The notes under the pieces: generated by a model
What the model saw: the letters and a program-made list of their open reading frames with translations, nothing else
Database searches by the model: none
Told to the model about the DNA's origin: nothing
Shown here: one piece after another, positions 1 through 5,163 of the stretch
How the letters are laid out: every line of letters begins with the position of its first letter
Numbering within the stretch: position 1 is the stretch's first letter
Translations under genes and position numbers: made by a program
From: BMS3Abin12 sp964487445
GTDB lineage: Bacteria > Pseudomonadota > Gammaproteobacteria > 21-64-14
Direction of reading: 5' to 3'
Assembly (NCBI GenBank): GCA_964487445.1
Contig: CAZAQG010000120.1
Coordinates: 1-5,406 of the forward strand
DNA length: 5,406 nt

Positions 1-191
1 GGCAGGGACCCGACCCCCTGGAGCGCGTCGGCCGGGATGATACCGTCCTCTACCGCGCCCTTGAGGATCGCGCGTAGCCGGCCGGCCTGGTCCAGCGATA
101 GCGGCGTGTACTGGCCTTCCTTGGAACGCTGCGGTAGGCCGGACGTGCGCCCGCTGACGACTTCCGGCACTTCTTTGGGATCGATGGGCAT
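1..191 (-). CDS. Unknown protein, 3'-truncated by the left window edge
   Basis: An open frame starts with ATG at 191 and runs off the left edge without a stop, giving 63 complete codons (MPIDPKEVPEVVSGR... to ...ALQGVGSL). The start is well supported. It overlaps the stop of the upstream spike gene by one base (TGATG), and GGAG at 200-203 lies 8 bases before the ATG. The visible part is hydrophilic. It begins with a Pro/Val-rich stretch, followed by a probable helix (LSLDQAGRLRAILKGAVEDG) and a turn (IIPADAL). There is no signal peptide or membrane segment. I do not recognise the family. Its tight coupling to the spike gene suggests a virion or assembly role, but this is inference from position only. 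Confidence 0.75.
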   Translation of the reverse strand, partial: MPIDPKEVPEVVSGRTSGLPQRSKEGQYTPLSLDQAGRLRAILKGAVEDGIIPADALQGVGSL

Positions 192-1642
192 CAGCTACAC
201 TCCGGCGACAAATAGAACCCGCTGCACTGCATGCGGGGATGGACCACCGCATCGGATACCCGATACACCATCCCGCCGGACCACACATCATGCAGCGGGC
301 CGCCCGGATCTCCGCTCAGTTGCCCGAGCGCGCACAGCACCCGGGTCTCGGTCGCGAATACCGCAGCGTCCATGCGCCCGAGTCCGCCCGCATTCCACGC
401 CGCCTCCGGGGCTACGTGGAAATTCAGCAGGTCCTCCGTCCAGGCCGGCCAGCCCCCGTTCACCATCCACAGCTGCCGACCGTGGACGAAGAAGGAATAG
501 CCGGGATACTCCGCTATGAGCGTGTCGACCACTTCCCAGGTGGTCCCGCAGTCGGGGCTCACCACCACGTTCAGAAATCCGTTCGCGTCCTGCGAGTCCG
601 TCATCACCAGGCGCCCCGCATAGGCCACACACTGGCCCGCATCCGCGCCGGTCGGCTGCGTTACGCTCGACACGTCGCCCACCACTGTAGCCCACGATCC
701 CGCTGTTCTGCCCGTGGTGGTTCGGAACGTCACATAGTTGTAATTTGCGGCGTCCCAGTAGGGCGCGCACAAAGTGTCCTCGACGAGCACCAGCTGCTGC
801 GGCGTGACCGGTGCGACGAACAGCGCGTTGATTACGCTGGTATCCGCGATCCAGTTCGTCCAGCTGACCCCGTTATTCTCACTCGCCCAGATTCCGACCG
901 TAGCCCCGGAGACCAGCGCAACCAGCACCCCGTTGTGATTGACGACGCTCACGATGCCCGCCGCCGCCCAGGGGACATCCGGCAGCTGCACCCAGGTGGT
1001 GCCCCAGTCGCCGGTCACCCACACCTCGGAGACCCATCCGCCGTTCACGTTGTCGTAGCCGCCGACGACGAAGCACTTCTCGCCGATCCGCGCGGTGCCG
1101 ACGTTTTCCGTTGCCAGGCCGGGGAAATCGGCCTGCCGCGAAGGCAACGACAACGCTGAAACCCGCACCACCAGGCGTCCTTCGCTCGGGATGCGCAGCT
1201 GTGTCTCGAGCGAGGATCCCTGCCCGACGGGCAGCTGATTCATTCCGACCGCGGGTGCGCCGTCGACGAAGGCCGATAGCAGGATGTCCGCCGGCTGCAA
1301 GACCGCCATCGCCGGGTCAAGCGTCCAGTCGATCCGCTGAATGATCGATTCATACCCCGTTGTATTTTTCAGATCGAATTCCCACGGGCGCGCTTGCAGG
1401 AAGGTCGAGACCGGCCGGTCGTCGCTGGAGACCGACCAGGGATGCGCTCCACGGGGCAGCAGATCATAGACGGGTATCGGCGGAGTGCCCTCCTTGCAGG
1501 GCTTCCCGACGCCATGCAGATCCGCATGCGGGACCTCACCCGGGCAACTCTCCCTCCACCCCTCCAGCTCGCCGCGCTCGCCGGCGATGCCGTCCGGGAG
1601 GTCTCCCAGTTGGCGTTCTTCTTCTTCGCGCTCGCTGATCAT
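191..1642 (-). CDS. Putative beta-propeller spike / receptor-binding protein with Asp-box (BNR) motifs, 483 aa
   Basis: The protein has no signal peptide or membrane segment. Residues 1-30 are acidic (EREEEER, GERGELEGW). Residues 52-90 are Pro-rich. Residues 95-165 look like a small beta domain and could be the virion anchor. From about residue 175 the pattern is repetitive, beta-rich and Trp/Gly-rich, with Asp-box motifs (S/T-x-D-x-G-x-T-W). Exact matches are TGDWGTTW at 210-217 and SPDCGTTW at 362-369. SENNGVSW at 254-261 has Asn in place of Asp. FVVGGY and SEVW near 191-208 have a Kelch-like look. Asp-boxes sit at turns of propeller blades in sialidases, sortilin-like and other glycan- or protein-binding propellers. 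They are structural, so enzyme activity is not implied. At the end of a virion operon, adsorption is the most likely role. ATG 1642 was chosen because there is no in-frame alternative nearby; no clear Shine-Dalgarno precedes it. Confidence 0.8.
   Translation of the reverse strand: MISEREEEERQLGDLPDGIAGERGELEGWRESCPGEVPHADLHGVGKPCKEGTPPIPVYDLLPRGAHPWSVSSDDRPVSTFLQARPWEFDLKNTTGYESIIQRIDWTLDPAMAVLQPADILLSAFVDGAPAVGMNQLPVGQGSSLETQLRIPSEGRLVVRVSALSLPSRQADFPGLATENVGTARIGEKCFVVGGYDNVNGGWVSEVWVTGDWGTTWVQLPDVPWAAAGIVSVVNHNGVLVALVSGATVGIWASENNGVSWTNWIADTSVINALFVAPVTPQQLVLVEDTLCAPYWDAANYNYVTFRTTTGRTAGSWATVVGDVSSVTQPTGADAGQCVAYAGRLVMTDSQDANGFLNVVVSPDCGTTWEVVDTLIAEYPGYSFFVHGRQLWMVNGGWPAWTEDLLNFHVAPEAAWNAGGLGRMDAAVFATETRVLCALGQLSGDPGGPLHDVWSGGMVYRVSDAVVHPRMQCSGFYLSPECS
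536..559 (-). other. Asp-box motif 3 of the spike (SPDCGTTW)
   Basis: These bases encode residues 362-369 of the 483-aa protein, an exact match to S-x-D-x-G-x-T-W. The preceding residues FLNVVV form the expected beta strand, and EVVDTL follows. This marks one probable propeller blade. Confidence 0.75.
860..883 (-). other. Asp-box-like motif 2 of the spike (SENNGVSW)
   Basis: These bases encode residues 254-261. The match is degenerate: Asn replaces the Asp and Ser replaces the Thr, while the Ser, Gly and Trp positions are kept. Its distance from motif 1 (44 residues) is about one propeller blade. Confidence 0.6.
992..1015 (-). other. Asp-box motif 1 of the spike (TGDWGTTW)
   Basis: These bases encode residues 210-217, an exact match to S/T-x-D-x-G-x-T-W. 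It follows the strand SEVWV and precedes VQLPDVPW, which looks like the end of one blade and the start of the next. Confidence 0.75.
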
Positions 1643-1655
1643 AGATCTAGATCAG
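1635..1655. repeat. Nested palindrome with three GATC sites at the spike start
   Basis: CTGATC at 1635-1640 is the inverse of GATCAG at 1650-1655, and the 8-base palindrome TAGATCTA (1642-1649) lies between them. GATC occurs three times, at 1637, 1644 and 1650. On the minus strand the element spans the stop codon of the 138-aa gene (1654-1652) and the ATG of the spike gene (1642-1640). It could therefore hide the spike start in an mRNA hairpin, although the A/T-rich inner part makes the fold modest. Confidence 0.5.
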
Positions 1656-2068
1656 CCCATCACGAACTTTTTCTTGCCGACCATGCACAAGTACACGGTA
1701 TAGGCCGTCGCGCTCAGGTTGCTGACGGTCCAGATGATCGTACTACCCTTCACGATCGTGCGCGGAGTCGGGAGAATGAACGGCAGCTCACCGCTTCCGA
1801 AAATCGCCGAAAACGGCACGGGCCGATGGAACACGTCCCGGCCCGATCCGCCGGCGCGCCACTGCAATAGCAGCTCCGGCGACGATTGCACCACAGGCGG
1901 ATTCCCCTGGTCGGTCACCCACCCCGTCAGCTTTTGCGTGCAAAAATCTGCATCCTGGTCGAACACCAAATTTTCCGAAATCGTCTTTCCCGCGCCCACC
2001 AAGATCGGGGTCGGCGCGTAAACAAAAAAGTCCTCGAAGTCCTGCCCTGCATGGATGCTCGTCGTCAT
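1652..2068 (-). CDS. Putative minor capsid / second shell protein, beta-rich, 138 aa
   Basis: This is a small soluble protein with no signal peptide or membrane segment. The N-terminal segment (FEDFFVYAPTPILVGAGKT) is followed by NLVFDQDADFCTQKLTGW (residues 33-50). SGRDVFHRPVPFSAIFGSGE (75-94) comes next, then FILPTPRTIVKGSTIIWTVSN (97-117) and TAYTVYLCMVGKKKF (121-135). Alternating hydrophobic residues with Gly/Pro turns suggest a compact beta sandwich such as a single jelly-roll. The DQDADF block and the terminal 'PR.I..GS.I.W.V.N.S...Y.V.L...G.K.F' pattern resemble small phage structural proteins I have seen, but I cannot name a family. ATG 2068 is preferred over the upstream GTG at 2077, because GAGGAG (2077-2082) is 8 bases from the ATG and would touch the GTG. 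The gene lies between the capsid candidate and the spike, so a penton, vertex or second shell role is plausible. Confidence 0.7.
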   Translation of the reverse strand: MTTSIHAGQDFEDFFVYAPTPILVGAGKTISENLVFDQDADFCTQKLTGWVTDQGNPPVVQSSPELLLQWRAGGSGRDVFHRPVPFSAIFGSGELPFILPTPRTIVKGSTIIWTVSNLSATAYTVYLCMVGKKKFVMG

Positions 2069-2076
2069 TGGCCCCA

Positions 2077-2082
2077 CTCCTC
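2077..2082 (-). promoter_or_regulatory. Ribosome binding site GAGGAG that fixes the 138-aa start
   Basis: GAGGAG lies 8 bases upstream of ATG 2068, a normal spacing. The in-frame GTG at 2077 would begin within this motif, so it is unlikely to be the start. Confidence 0.75.
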
Positions 2083-2085
2083 GTC

Positions 2086-2110
2086 GGCGGCGCCGGAGAT
2101 CGGCGCCGCC
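2086..2110 (-). other. GC-rich hairpin downstream of the capsid candidate
   Basis: GGCGGCGCC (2086-2094) and GGCGCCGCC (2102-2110) form a perfect 9-bp stem. G2095-C2101 extends it to 10 bp with a 5-base loop. It lies in the 55-base gap between the stop of the 223-aa gene and the start of the 138-aa gene. No T-run follows on the minus strand, so it does not fit an intrinsic terminator well. An mRNA-stabilising or processing hairpin is more likely. Confidence 0.6.
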
Positions 2111-2123
2111 CCTGTATCCCCGC

Positions 2124-2795
2124 TCACTGTACGGGCCGGTACCGGTACCCGATCAGGCCCACACCGACGCGCCCGTCGATCCCGGTCGGCATCGCACGGA
2201 CGCCCTCCGGCCAACGGAGGGTCACCCCGAATCCCTGGCCGGGCGGGATCTCGATGGGAGTGATGGCCATGACCTCACCGCACACGCGGGCCAGACCGGC
2301 AACGGTCAGCAGCGAGGCGGCAGCGGTAGTAGCGTCGGACAAAGCGAAATCGGCGGAAAACCGATAGGGAGGGGGGAACAGCCCGAGCGGAGCACCGGCC
2401 GCGTAGTCCTTGGTGCCGATGCGGAATTCTAGGTTTCCGGACTCGTAAAAAGCGAGCAGGTCATCGGCGGCCGTGTATACATTCGCGGCCGACGCCTGGG
2501 CGCCCTTGACCAGCGGAGCGCCAGACGAAAACGCTACATACAGGCCCGTCGCCAAGAACAGTTCCGGCTGCGGGAGCTGGCCGGCAAGCTGCATGTTGGT
2601 ATCGGACCGAGTTTTTGTGCCAGATTCCTGCACCGAGAAGAAATTCATGATCTGCACGCCCGCATTCGGATACGTCTGCAAATCATAGAGTGGGGCGAAA
2701 ACAACATCCTTCGCGTTCTGCCAGTTCACGTTGAACTGGCTCAACACCTCATGTAACGCGGGAGGAATCCTCCCTACGGTCAGTTCGTTTGCCAT
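2124..2795 (-). CDS. Candidate major capsid protein, beta-rich, 223 aa
   Basis: This soluble protein has no signal peptide. Residues 1-30 (MANELTVGRIPPALHEVLSQ, then FNVNWQNAKD) could be an N-terminal arm. Residues 31-75 include the segment VQIMNFFSVQESGTKTRSDT, leading to NMQLAGQLPQP. Two parts look like paired strand blocks: ELFLATGLYVAF (78-89) with NLEFRIGTKDY (121-131), and ITPIEIPPGQGFGVTLRW (178-195) with GVGLIGYRYRPV (211-222). Strand-turn-strand composition with few charges, a strong Shine-Dalgarno (AGAGGA at 2804-2809, 8 bases from the ATG), flanking hairpins and a central operon position suggest an abundant shell protein. At 223 aa it is short for a double jelly-roll (PM2 P2 is about 269 aa), so a compact double or a single jelly-roll is possible. 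The same frame is open upstream to 3068, but that part overlaps the preceding gene, so ATG 2795 is chosen. Confidence 0.65.
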   Translation of the reverse strand: MANELTVGRIPPALHEVLSQFNVNWQNAKDVVFAPLYDLQTYPNAGVQIMNFFSVQESGTKTRSDTNMQLAGQLPQPELFLATGLYVAFSSGAPLVKGAQASAANVYTAADDLLAFYESGNLEFRIGTKDYAAGAPLGLFPPPYRFSADFALSDATTAAASLLTVAGLARVCGEVMAITPIEIPPGQGFGVTLRWPEGVRAMPTGIDGRVGVGLIGYRYRPVQ

Positions 2796-2803
2796 GCTAT
2801 ATA

Positions 2804-2809
2804 TCCTCT
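2804..2809 (-). promoter_or_regulatory. Ribosome binding site AGAGGA of the capsid candidate
   Basis: AGAGGA lies 8 bases before ATG 2795 in an A/T-rich leader (AGAGGATATATAGC). This leader should be unstructured and accessible, and it follows immediately after a strong hairpin. It supports 2795 as the true start. Confidence 0.75.
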
Positions 2810-2820
2810 GAAAACCAGAC

Positions 2821-2838
2821 CCCGCCGACGTCGGCGGG
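2821..2838 (-). other. Perfect 18-base GC palindrome upstream of the capsid candidate
   Basis: CCCGCCGACGTCGGCGGG reads the same on both strands. In RNA it can form a 7-bp all-GC stem with an ACGT loop. On the minus strand it is followed by GTCTGGTTTTCAGAGG, where a run of only four T starts 6 bases after the stem. That makes it a poor terminator candidate. It lies in the 52-base gap between the 228-aa and 223-aa genes. A processing or mRNA-stability element, a partial attenuator, or a dimeric protein-binding site are all possible. Confidence 0.6.
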
Positions 2839-2847
2839 ATCAAGTGA

Positions 2848-3534
2848 TTACGCGCGACGCGCCGGAGCGATGCTCGGCACCACATCCTCCATGAACATAC
2901 CCATATTCCCCTGCTCGACCTGCGCGGGCGAGAAATAGCCCATCGAGCCCAGCTTGAGATCCGGCATGTGCACCGCGGCCAAGTCCTTCGCCTGCGTCGC
3001 TGCCGCGACGGTAAGCGCGCCCACTGCCAGCTCAGCACCAGCGCGCTCGAATCCGGCGGCCTTGGCACCCAGCCCGATGCCGACCGCGAGCAACGCCTTG
3101 ACGGCGAATCCGGCGACGCCGGATTTCAGTTCCGCCGGCAGGGGAAGGTACCCCACCCCCAGCTCCATGACCATCGCGCCGGCGGTGCCGACAGCGGCGG
3201 GGCGCAGGGTATCGTCCCACAGGCCGTCCAGCAGGCCGACCGGCTCGCGCCGACGTGTCGCCATGGCGCGCCGACGGGGATTCTTGCGAACGAACTCGCC
3301 GTCGGCCGCGCGCGGATGCGCGCGGGCGGTCCACCGCTCATGGTGGTACGCGCGGGTCTCCCGGCGCGGGTTTTTCTTGATGATTTTGCGTTTCGGGTTC
3401 CGGCGGGCGCCGGATACGAACTCGCCCAGCGCGTTGCGCGGGCGCCGCTTAGCCGCGCGGCTCAACTTCTCCCGCTCTGCCGCCGACTCTCGCCGGCGGG
3501 GGCGCGGATTCACCAGCAATAACTGTCCAGCCAT
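2848..3534 (-). CDS. Basic NP(R/K)-repeat protein with hydrophobic C-terminal half, 228 aa; likely nucleic-acid- or membrane-binding virion protein
   Basis: The protein has two contrasting halves. Residues 1-98 are extremely rich in Arg and Lys, with four Asn-Pro-Arg/Lys motifs (N9, N46, N55, N85). A GEFV unit occurs twice, GEFVSGARRNPKRK at 37-50 and GEFVRKNPRRRA at 79-90, which suggests an internal duplication. Residues 112-131, 139-161 and 165-182 are Gly/Ala-rich hydrophobic stretches (AGFAVKALLAVGIGLGAK is typical) that could be membrane helices or amphipathic helices. The tail carries MGYFSPAQVEQGNMGMFMED. A basic arm joined to hydrophobic helices would suit a protein linking the genome to an internal membrane or shell; this is inference. 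The start ATG 3534 has AGAGGA 7 bases upstream, formed by the last codons of the preceding gene. I do not recognise a named family. Confidence 0.75.
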   Translation of the reverse strand: MAGQLLLVNPRPRRRESAAEREKLSRAAKRRPRNALGEFVSGARRNPKRKIIKKNPRRETRAYHHERWTARAHPRAADGEFVRKNPRRRAMATRRREPVGLLDGLWDDTLRPAAVGTAGAMVMELGVGYLPLPAELKSGVAGFAVKALLAVGIGLGAKAAGFERAGAELAVGALTVAAATQAKDLAAVHMPDLKLGSMGYFSPAQVEQGNMGMFMEDVVPSIAPARRA

Positions 3535-3536
3535 GG

Positions 3537-4067
3537 TTATTTCCTCTTGTCGATAATCCCGCGTTCAGTTACGCGGTACTTCCCGCCCAGCAGGTACAGC
3601 TGAGCACCAGCCTCGCCGACTGCCAGCACCGGCGCAGCATCACGCCGGAACTCGTGAATGAATTTCTCGCGCTTCCCCCCTACCGTAGTGGCGTAGATAA
3701 TGCCGACACATAGGCCCATCTTCACGCCCACCTGGTCCGCCGGCAGGGTCCACCGCTCTACACCGCGCGGTGCCGCCTCGCGGAACCCCCGGTACAGGCG
3801 TACCGCCTTAGCCGCCGGCTTGCGCGTCGCCGGCTTGTTCCTCGGATTCACCCGCGCGGCCTTCGCCTCGCGGTACTGGCGCACCAGGTCGGCGGGGATC
3901 GGACGGCGCCGGCGAAGATATACCGCCGTCGCCTCGTGATACGCAATCGCCACCGCCTGCATCTCCGGATACCCCTCATCGCGCAGCTGCGCGATCTTGC
4001 GCGACAGCCAGGACCGACGAACCTGCGCGGTCGAGGATACCGGCAGAGAGGCCATCCGCGCGCTCAT
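3537..4067 (-). CDS. Two-part unknown phage protein with EGYPxxQAVAIA motif, 176 aa
   Basis: The N-terminal part (residues 18-50) has the helical pattern SRKIAQLRDEGYPEMQAVAIAYHEA. I know the 'I..L..EGYP..QAVAIA' signature from small phage-encoded proteins of unknown function. Residues 52-90 form a basic linker (LRRRRP, RVNPRNKPATRKPAAK) whose VNPR resembles the NP(R/K) motifs of the next gene. Residues 91-176 look like a beta-rich domain (GVKMGLCVGIIYATTVGGKREKFIHEF...LAVGEAGAQLYLLGGKYRVTERGIIDK). There is no clear membrane segment. ATG 4067 is chosen because it overlaps the stop of the upstream gene (ATGA) and so is probably translationally coupled; M18 of the longer reading at 4055 is the alternative. 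A farther start at 4106 would lie deep in the upstream gene. The product could bind nucleic acid or act in assembly, but function is unknown. Confidence 0.75.
   Translation of the reverse strand: MSARMASLPVSSTAQVRRSWLSRKIAQLRDEGYPEMQAVAIAYHEATAVYLRRRRPIPADLVRQYREAKAARVNPRNKPATRKPAAKAVRLYRGFREAAPRGVERWTLPADQVGVKMGLCVGIIYATTVGGKREKFIHEFRRDAAPVLAVGEAGAQLYLLGGKYRVTERGIIDKRK
3542..3547 (-). promoter_or_regulatory. Ribosome binding site inside the end of the preceding gene
   Basis: AGAGGA is formed by the final Lys-Arg-Lys codons of the 176-aa gene, 7 bases before ATG 3534. The stop codon of that gene (3539-3537) falls between this site and the start codon, which couples the two genes. Confidence 0.75.
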
Positions 4068-4642
4068 CGGGTCACCCGGTCCGCCCGCCAGCGTACGAGC
4101 ATCCACGCCAGGGTACCCACACCGATCAGCACGGCCACCGCCTTCGCGGCTCCCGCCGTCTCCCGGAGGAGCCCCGGCTGCGCGCGCACTGCGGCGGCGG
4201 CGGCGGCCGGCGTCATCCCCTCATGCACCAGGCGCTGTATTGCGTCCACGCGCTGGCGGAATGCTACGACCGAGGTTACCCAGTAGGTCAGCGCCGTCAC
4301 CGCCGCCGTGATCGCGCCGACCGTGATCAGCCCGACGATGCCGAGATCGCCCATCCCCAGCAGCGAGCGCACATAGCCCGATGCCGACTGGTAGGCGCCC
4401 TCCACTCCGTGCAGCGCCGCGTTTACGGCGGTCCGCACGGCGGAGACCGCTGTGCGTGCGGCCGATCCCCGGGATACCAGCGTCTGATACTCCGTGCGCA
4501 GCTCCGGCACCTGGTCGATCAGCGCGCGGGGGGCCTGGCGCGTCAGGTACGCCCACGCCGCGGTGGCGTGTCGCTCAGCACGGCCCAGCCGGCCTACCGC
4601 CGTATGCCAGTCGGACCCCAGCGTCGCGAGCATCCCCGGCAT
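4064..4642 (-). CDS. Small membrane protein with two hydrophobic segments, 192 aa
   Basis: Residues 1-95 are mostly Ala-rich amphipathic helix (RAERHATAAWAYLTRQAPRA, then LIDQVPELRTEYQTLVSRGS). The first membrane segment is about residues 101-127 (LGIVGLITVGAITAAVTALT followed by YWVTSVVAF). A charged helical loop with EGMTPAAAAAAVRAQPG (141-157) comes next. The second membrane segment is about 167-183 (AKAVAVLIGVGTLAWMLV), and the tail is short and basic (RWRADRVTR). The start ATG 4642 overlaps the upstream stop as TAATG. M4 (4633) is an alternative. The open frame extends upstream to 5059, but that part lies inside the 166-aa gene and is rejected. The protein fits a virion inner-membrane or assembly/lysis role. 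No family is recognised. Confidence 0.75.
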   Translation of the reverse strand: MPGMLATLGSDWHTAVGRLGRAERHATAAWAYLTRQAPRALIDQVPELRTEYQTLVSRGSAARTAVSAVRTAVNAALHGVEGAYQSASGYVRSLLGMGDLGIVGLITVGAITAAVTALTYWVTSVVAFRQRVDAIQRLVHEGMTPAAAAAAVRAQPGLLRETAGAAKAVAVLIGVGTLAWMLVRWRADRVTR

Positions 4643-5142
4643 TACCGTGCGCGCCTCGTCATCATCCAGATTCCGCCGACGGCGAGTATCGCCATCGCGG
4701 CATACACCCAGGTCTTGCGTGTACCCGCGGATACCGCACCGACCAAGCGTGCGGTCACCTGCGGAGACGGCGATACCTGCACCTGCATCGCCGGCAGTCG
4801 CAGCTGGGAGACATCCAGCGGAGCGAGCCCCTGCTGCGCGCGAGCGAGTTGGATCCCCATCACCTTGCGTTGCGTCCGATACTGGAGCAGCGCCGGGACG
4901 ACCGTTTTTGCGGCGCTGGCCGCGTCGGATCCGATAGACGTGAGGGCACTCCCCAGCGCATCCCACCACCCACCCAGGCCGGCGAGCATCGAGCGCGAGC
5001 TGCGCGCGACCGACCTGTTCGCGTCGGACGTCGCCTCGCGGTATGCGACGGGATTCCACCGCGCGAGCCAGCGCAGGAACTCATGCTGCGCCGGCGTCAG
5101 AGAGACGCCGCGCGGGACCAGTGTCGATACCTTGGTTGCCAT
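4642..5142 (-). CDS. Small protein with C-terminal membrane anchor, 166 aa
   Basis: The N-terminus is soluble and helical (SLTPAQHEFLRWLARWNPVA, residues 14-33), followed by an Ala/Ser-rich region with WWDALGSALTSIGSDAASAAKT (59-80). A charged helix (LLQYRTQRKVMGIQLARAQQ, 85-104) and a Pro/Gln/Val-rich stretch (LPAMQVQVSPSPQV) come next. A single hydrophobic segment WVYAAMAILAVGGIWMM (145-161) ends in RRAR. The anchor at the extreme C-terminus with a basic tail predicts a bitopic membrane protein with a large N-terminal domain, either in a host membrane or in a virion internal membrane. The WNPVAYREATSD motif (29-40) has a structural-protein look, but I cannot assign a family. ATG 5142 follows AGGAG and a GA repeat. 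Confidence 0.75.
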   Translation of the reverse strand: MATKVSTLVPRGVSLTPAQHEFLRWLARWNPVAYREATSDANRSVARSSRSMLAGLGGWWDALGSALTSIGSDAASAAKTVVPALLQYRTQRKVMGIQLARAQQGLAPLDVSQLRLPAMQVQVSPSPQVTARLVGAVSAGTRKTWVYAAMAILAVGGIWMMTRRAR

Positions 5143-5157
5143 CTCTCTCTCTCTCTC
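5142..5157. repeat. (TC)8 / (GA)8 dinucleotide repeat running into the start codon
   Basis: Eight perfect TC units on the plus strand read as (GA)8 on the minus strand, ending in the A of ATG 5142. AGGAG at 5155-5159 opens the tract. Repeat length sets the distance between this core and the start codon (now 12 bases), so slipped-strand changes could alter translation. GA-rich sequence can also pair with 16S rRNA in several registers. Confidence 0.7.
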
Positions 5158-5163
5158 CTGCCG

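Noticed and set aside
239..1159. Plus-strand open frame of 306 codons
   Set aside because: It lies antisense to the Asp-box spike, and its His/Arg/Pro-rich product has no recognisable fold pattern.
1617..1629. TTC trinucleotide run
   Set aside because: It encodes consecutive Glu residues at the acidic start of the spike and is too short to call a repeat.
2138..2149. 12-base palindrome GGTACCGGTACC
   Set aside because: It lies inside codons for the YRYR end of the capsid candidate and is explained by repeated Tyr-Arg codons.
2821..2838. Call of the palindrome as an intrinsic terminator
   Set aside because: Only four T follow, after a 6-base interval, and the operon clearly continues; kept as a hairpin of unknown role.
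2796..3068. Upstream extension of the capsid candidate to a start at 3068
   Set aside because: The extra residues are Arg/Ser/Trp-rich, overlap the 228-aa gene in another frame, and bypass the strong AGAGGA site that points to ATG 2795.
2954..3556. Plus-strand frames opposite the basic NP(R/K) protein (200 and 184 codons)
   Set aside because: They are low-complexity Arg/Ala/Ser products mirroring the skewed codons of the minus-strand gene, with no supporting start signals.
4191..4208. GCG/GCC trinucleotide run
   Set aside because: It simply encodes a short Ala run inside the 192-aa protein, in frame, in GC-rich DNA.
4643..5059. Upstream extension of the 192-aa membrane protein to 5059
   Set aside because: The extension is out-of-frame reading of the 166-aa gene; TAATG overlap at 4642 gives a natural start.
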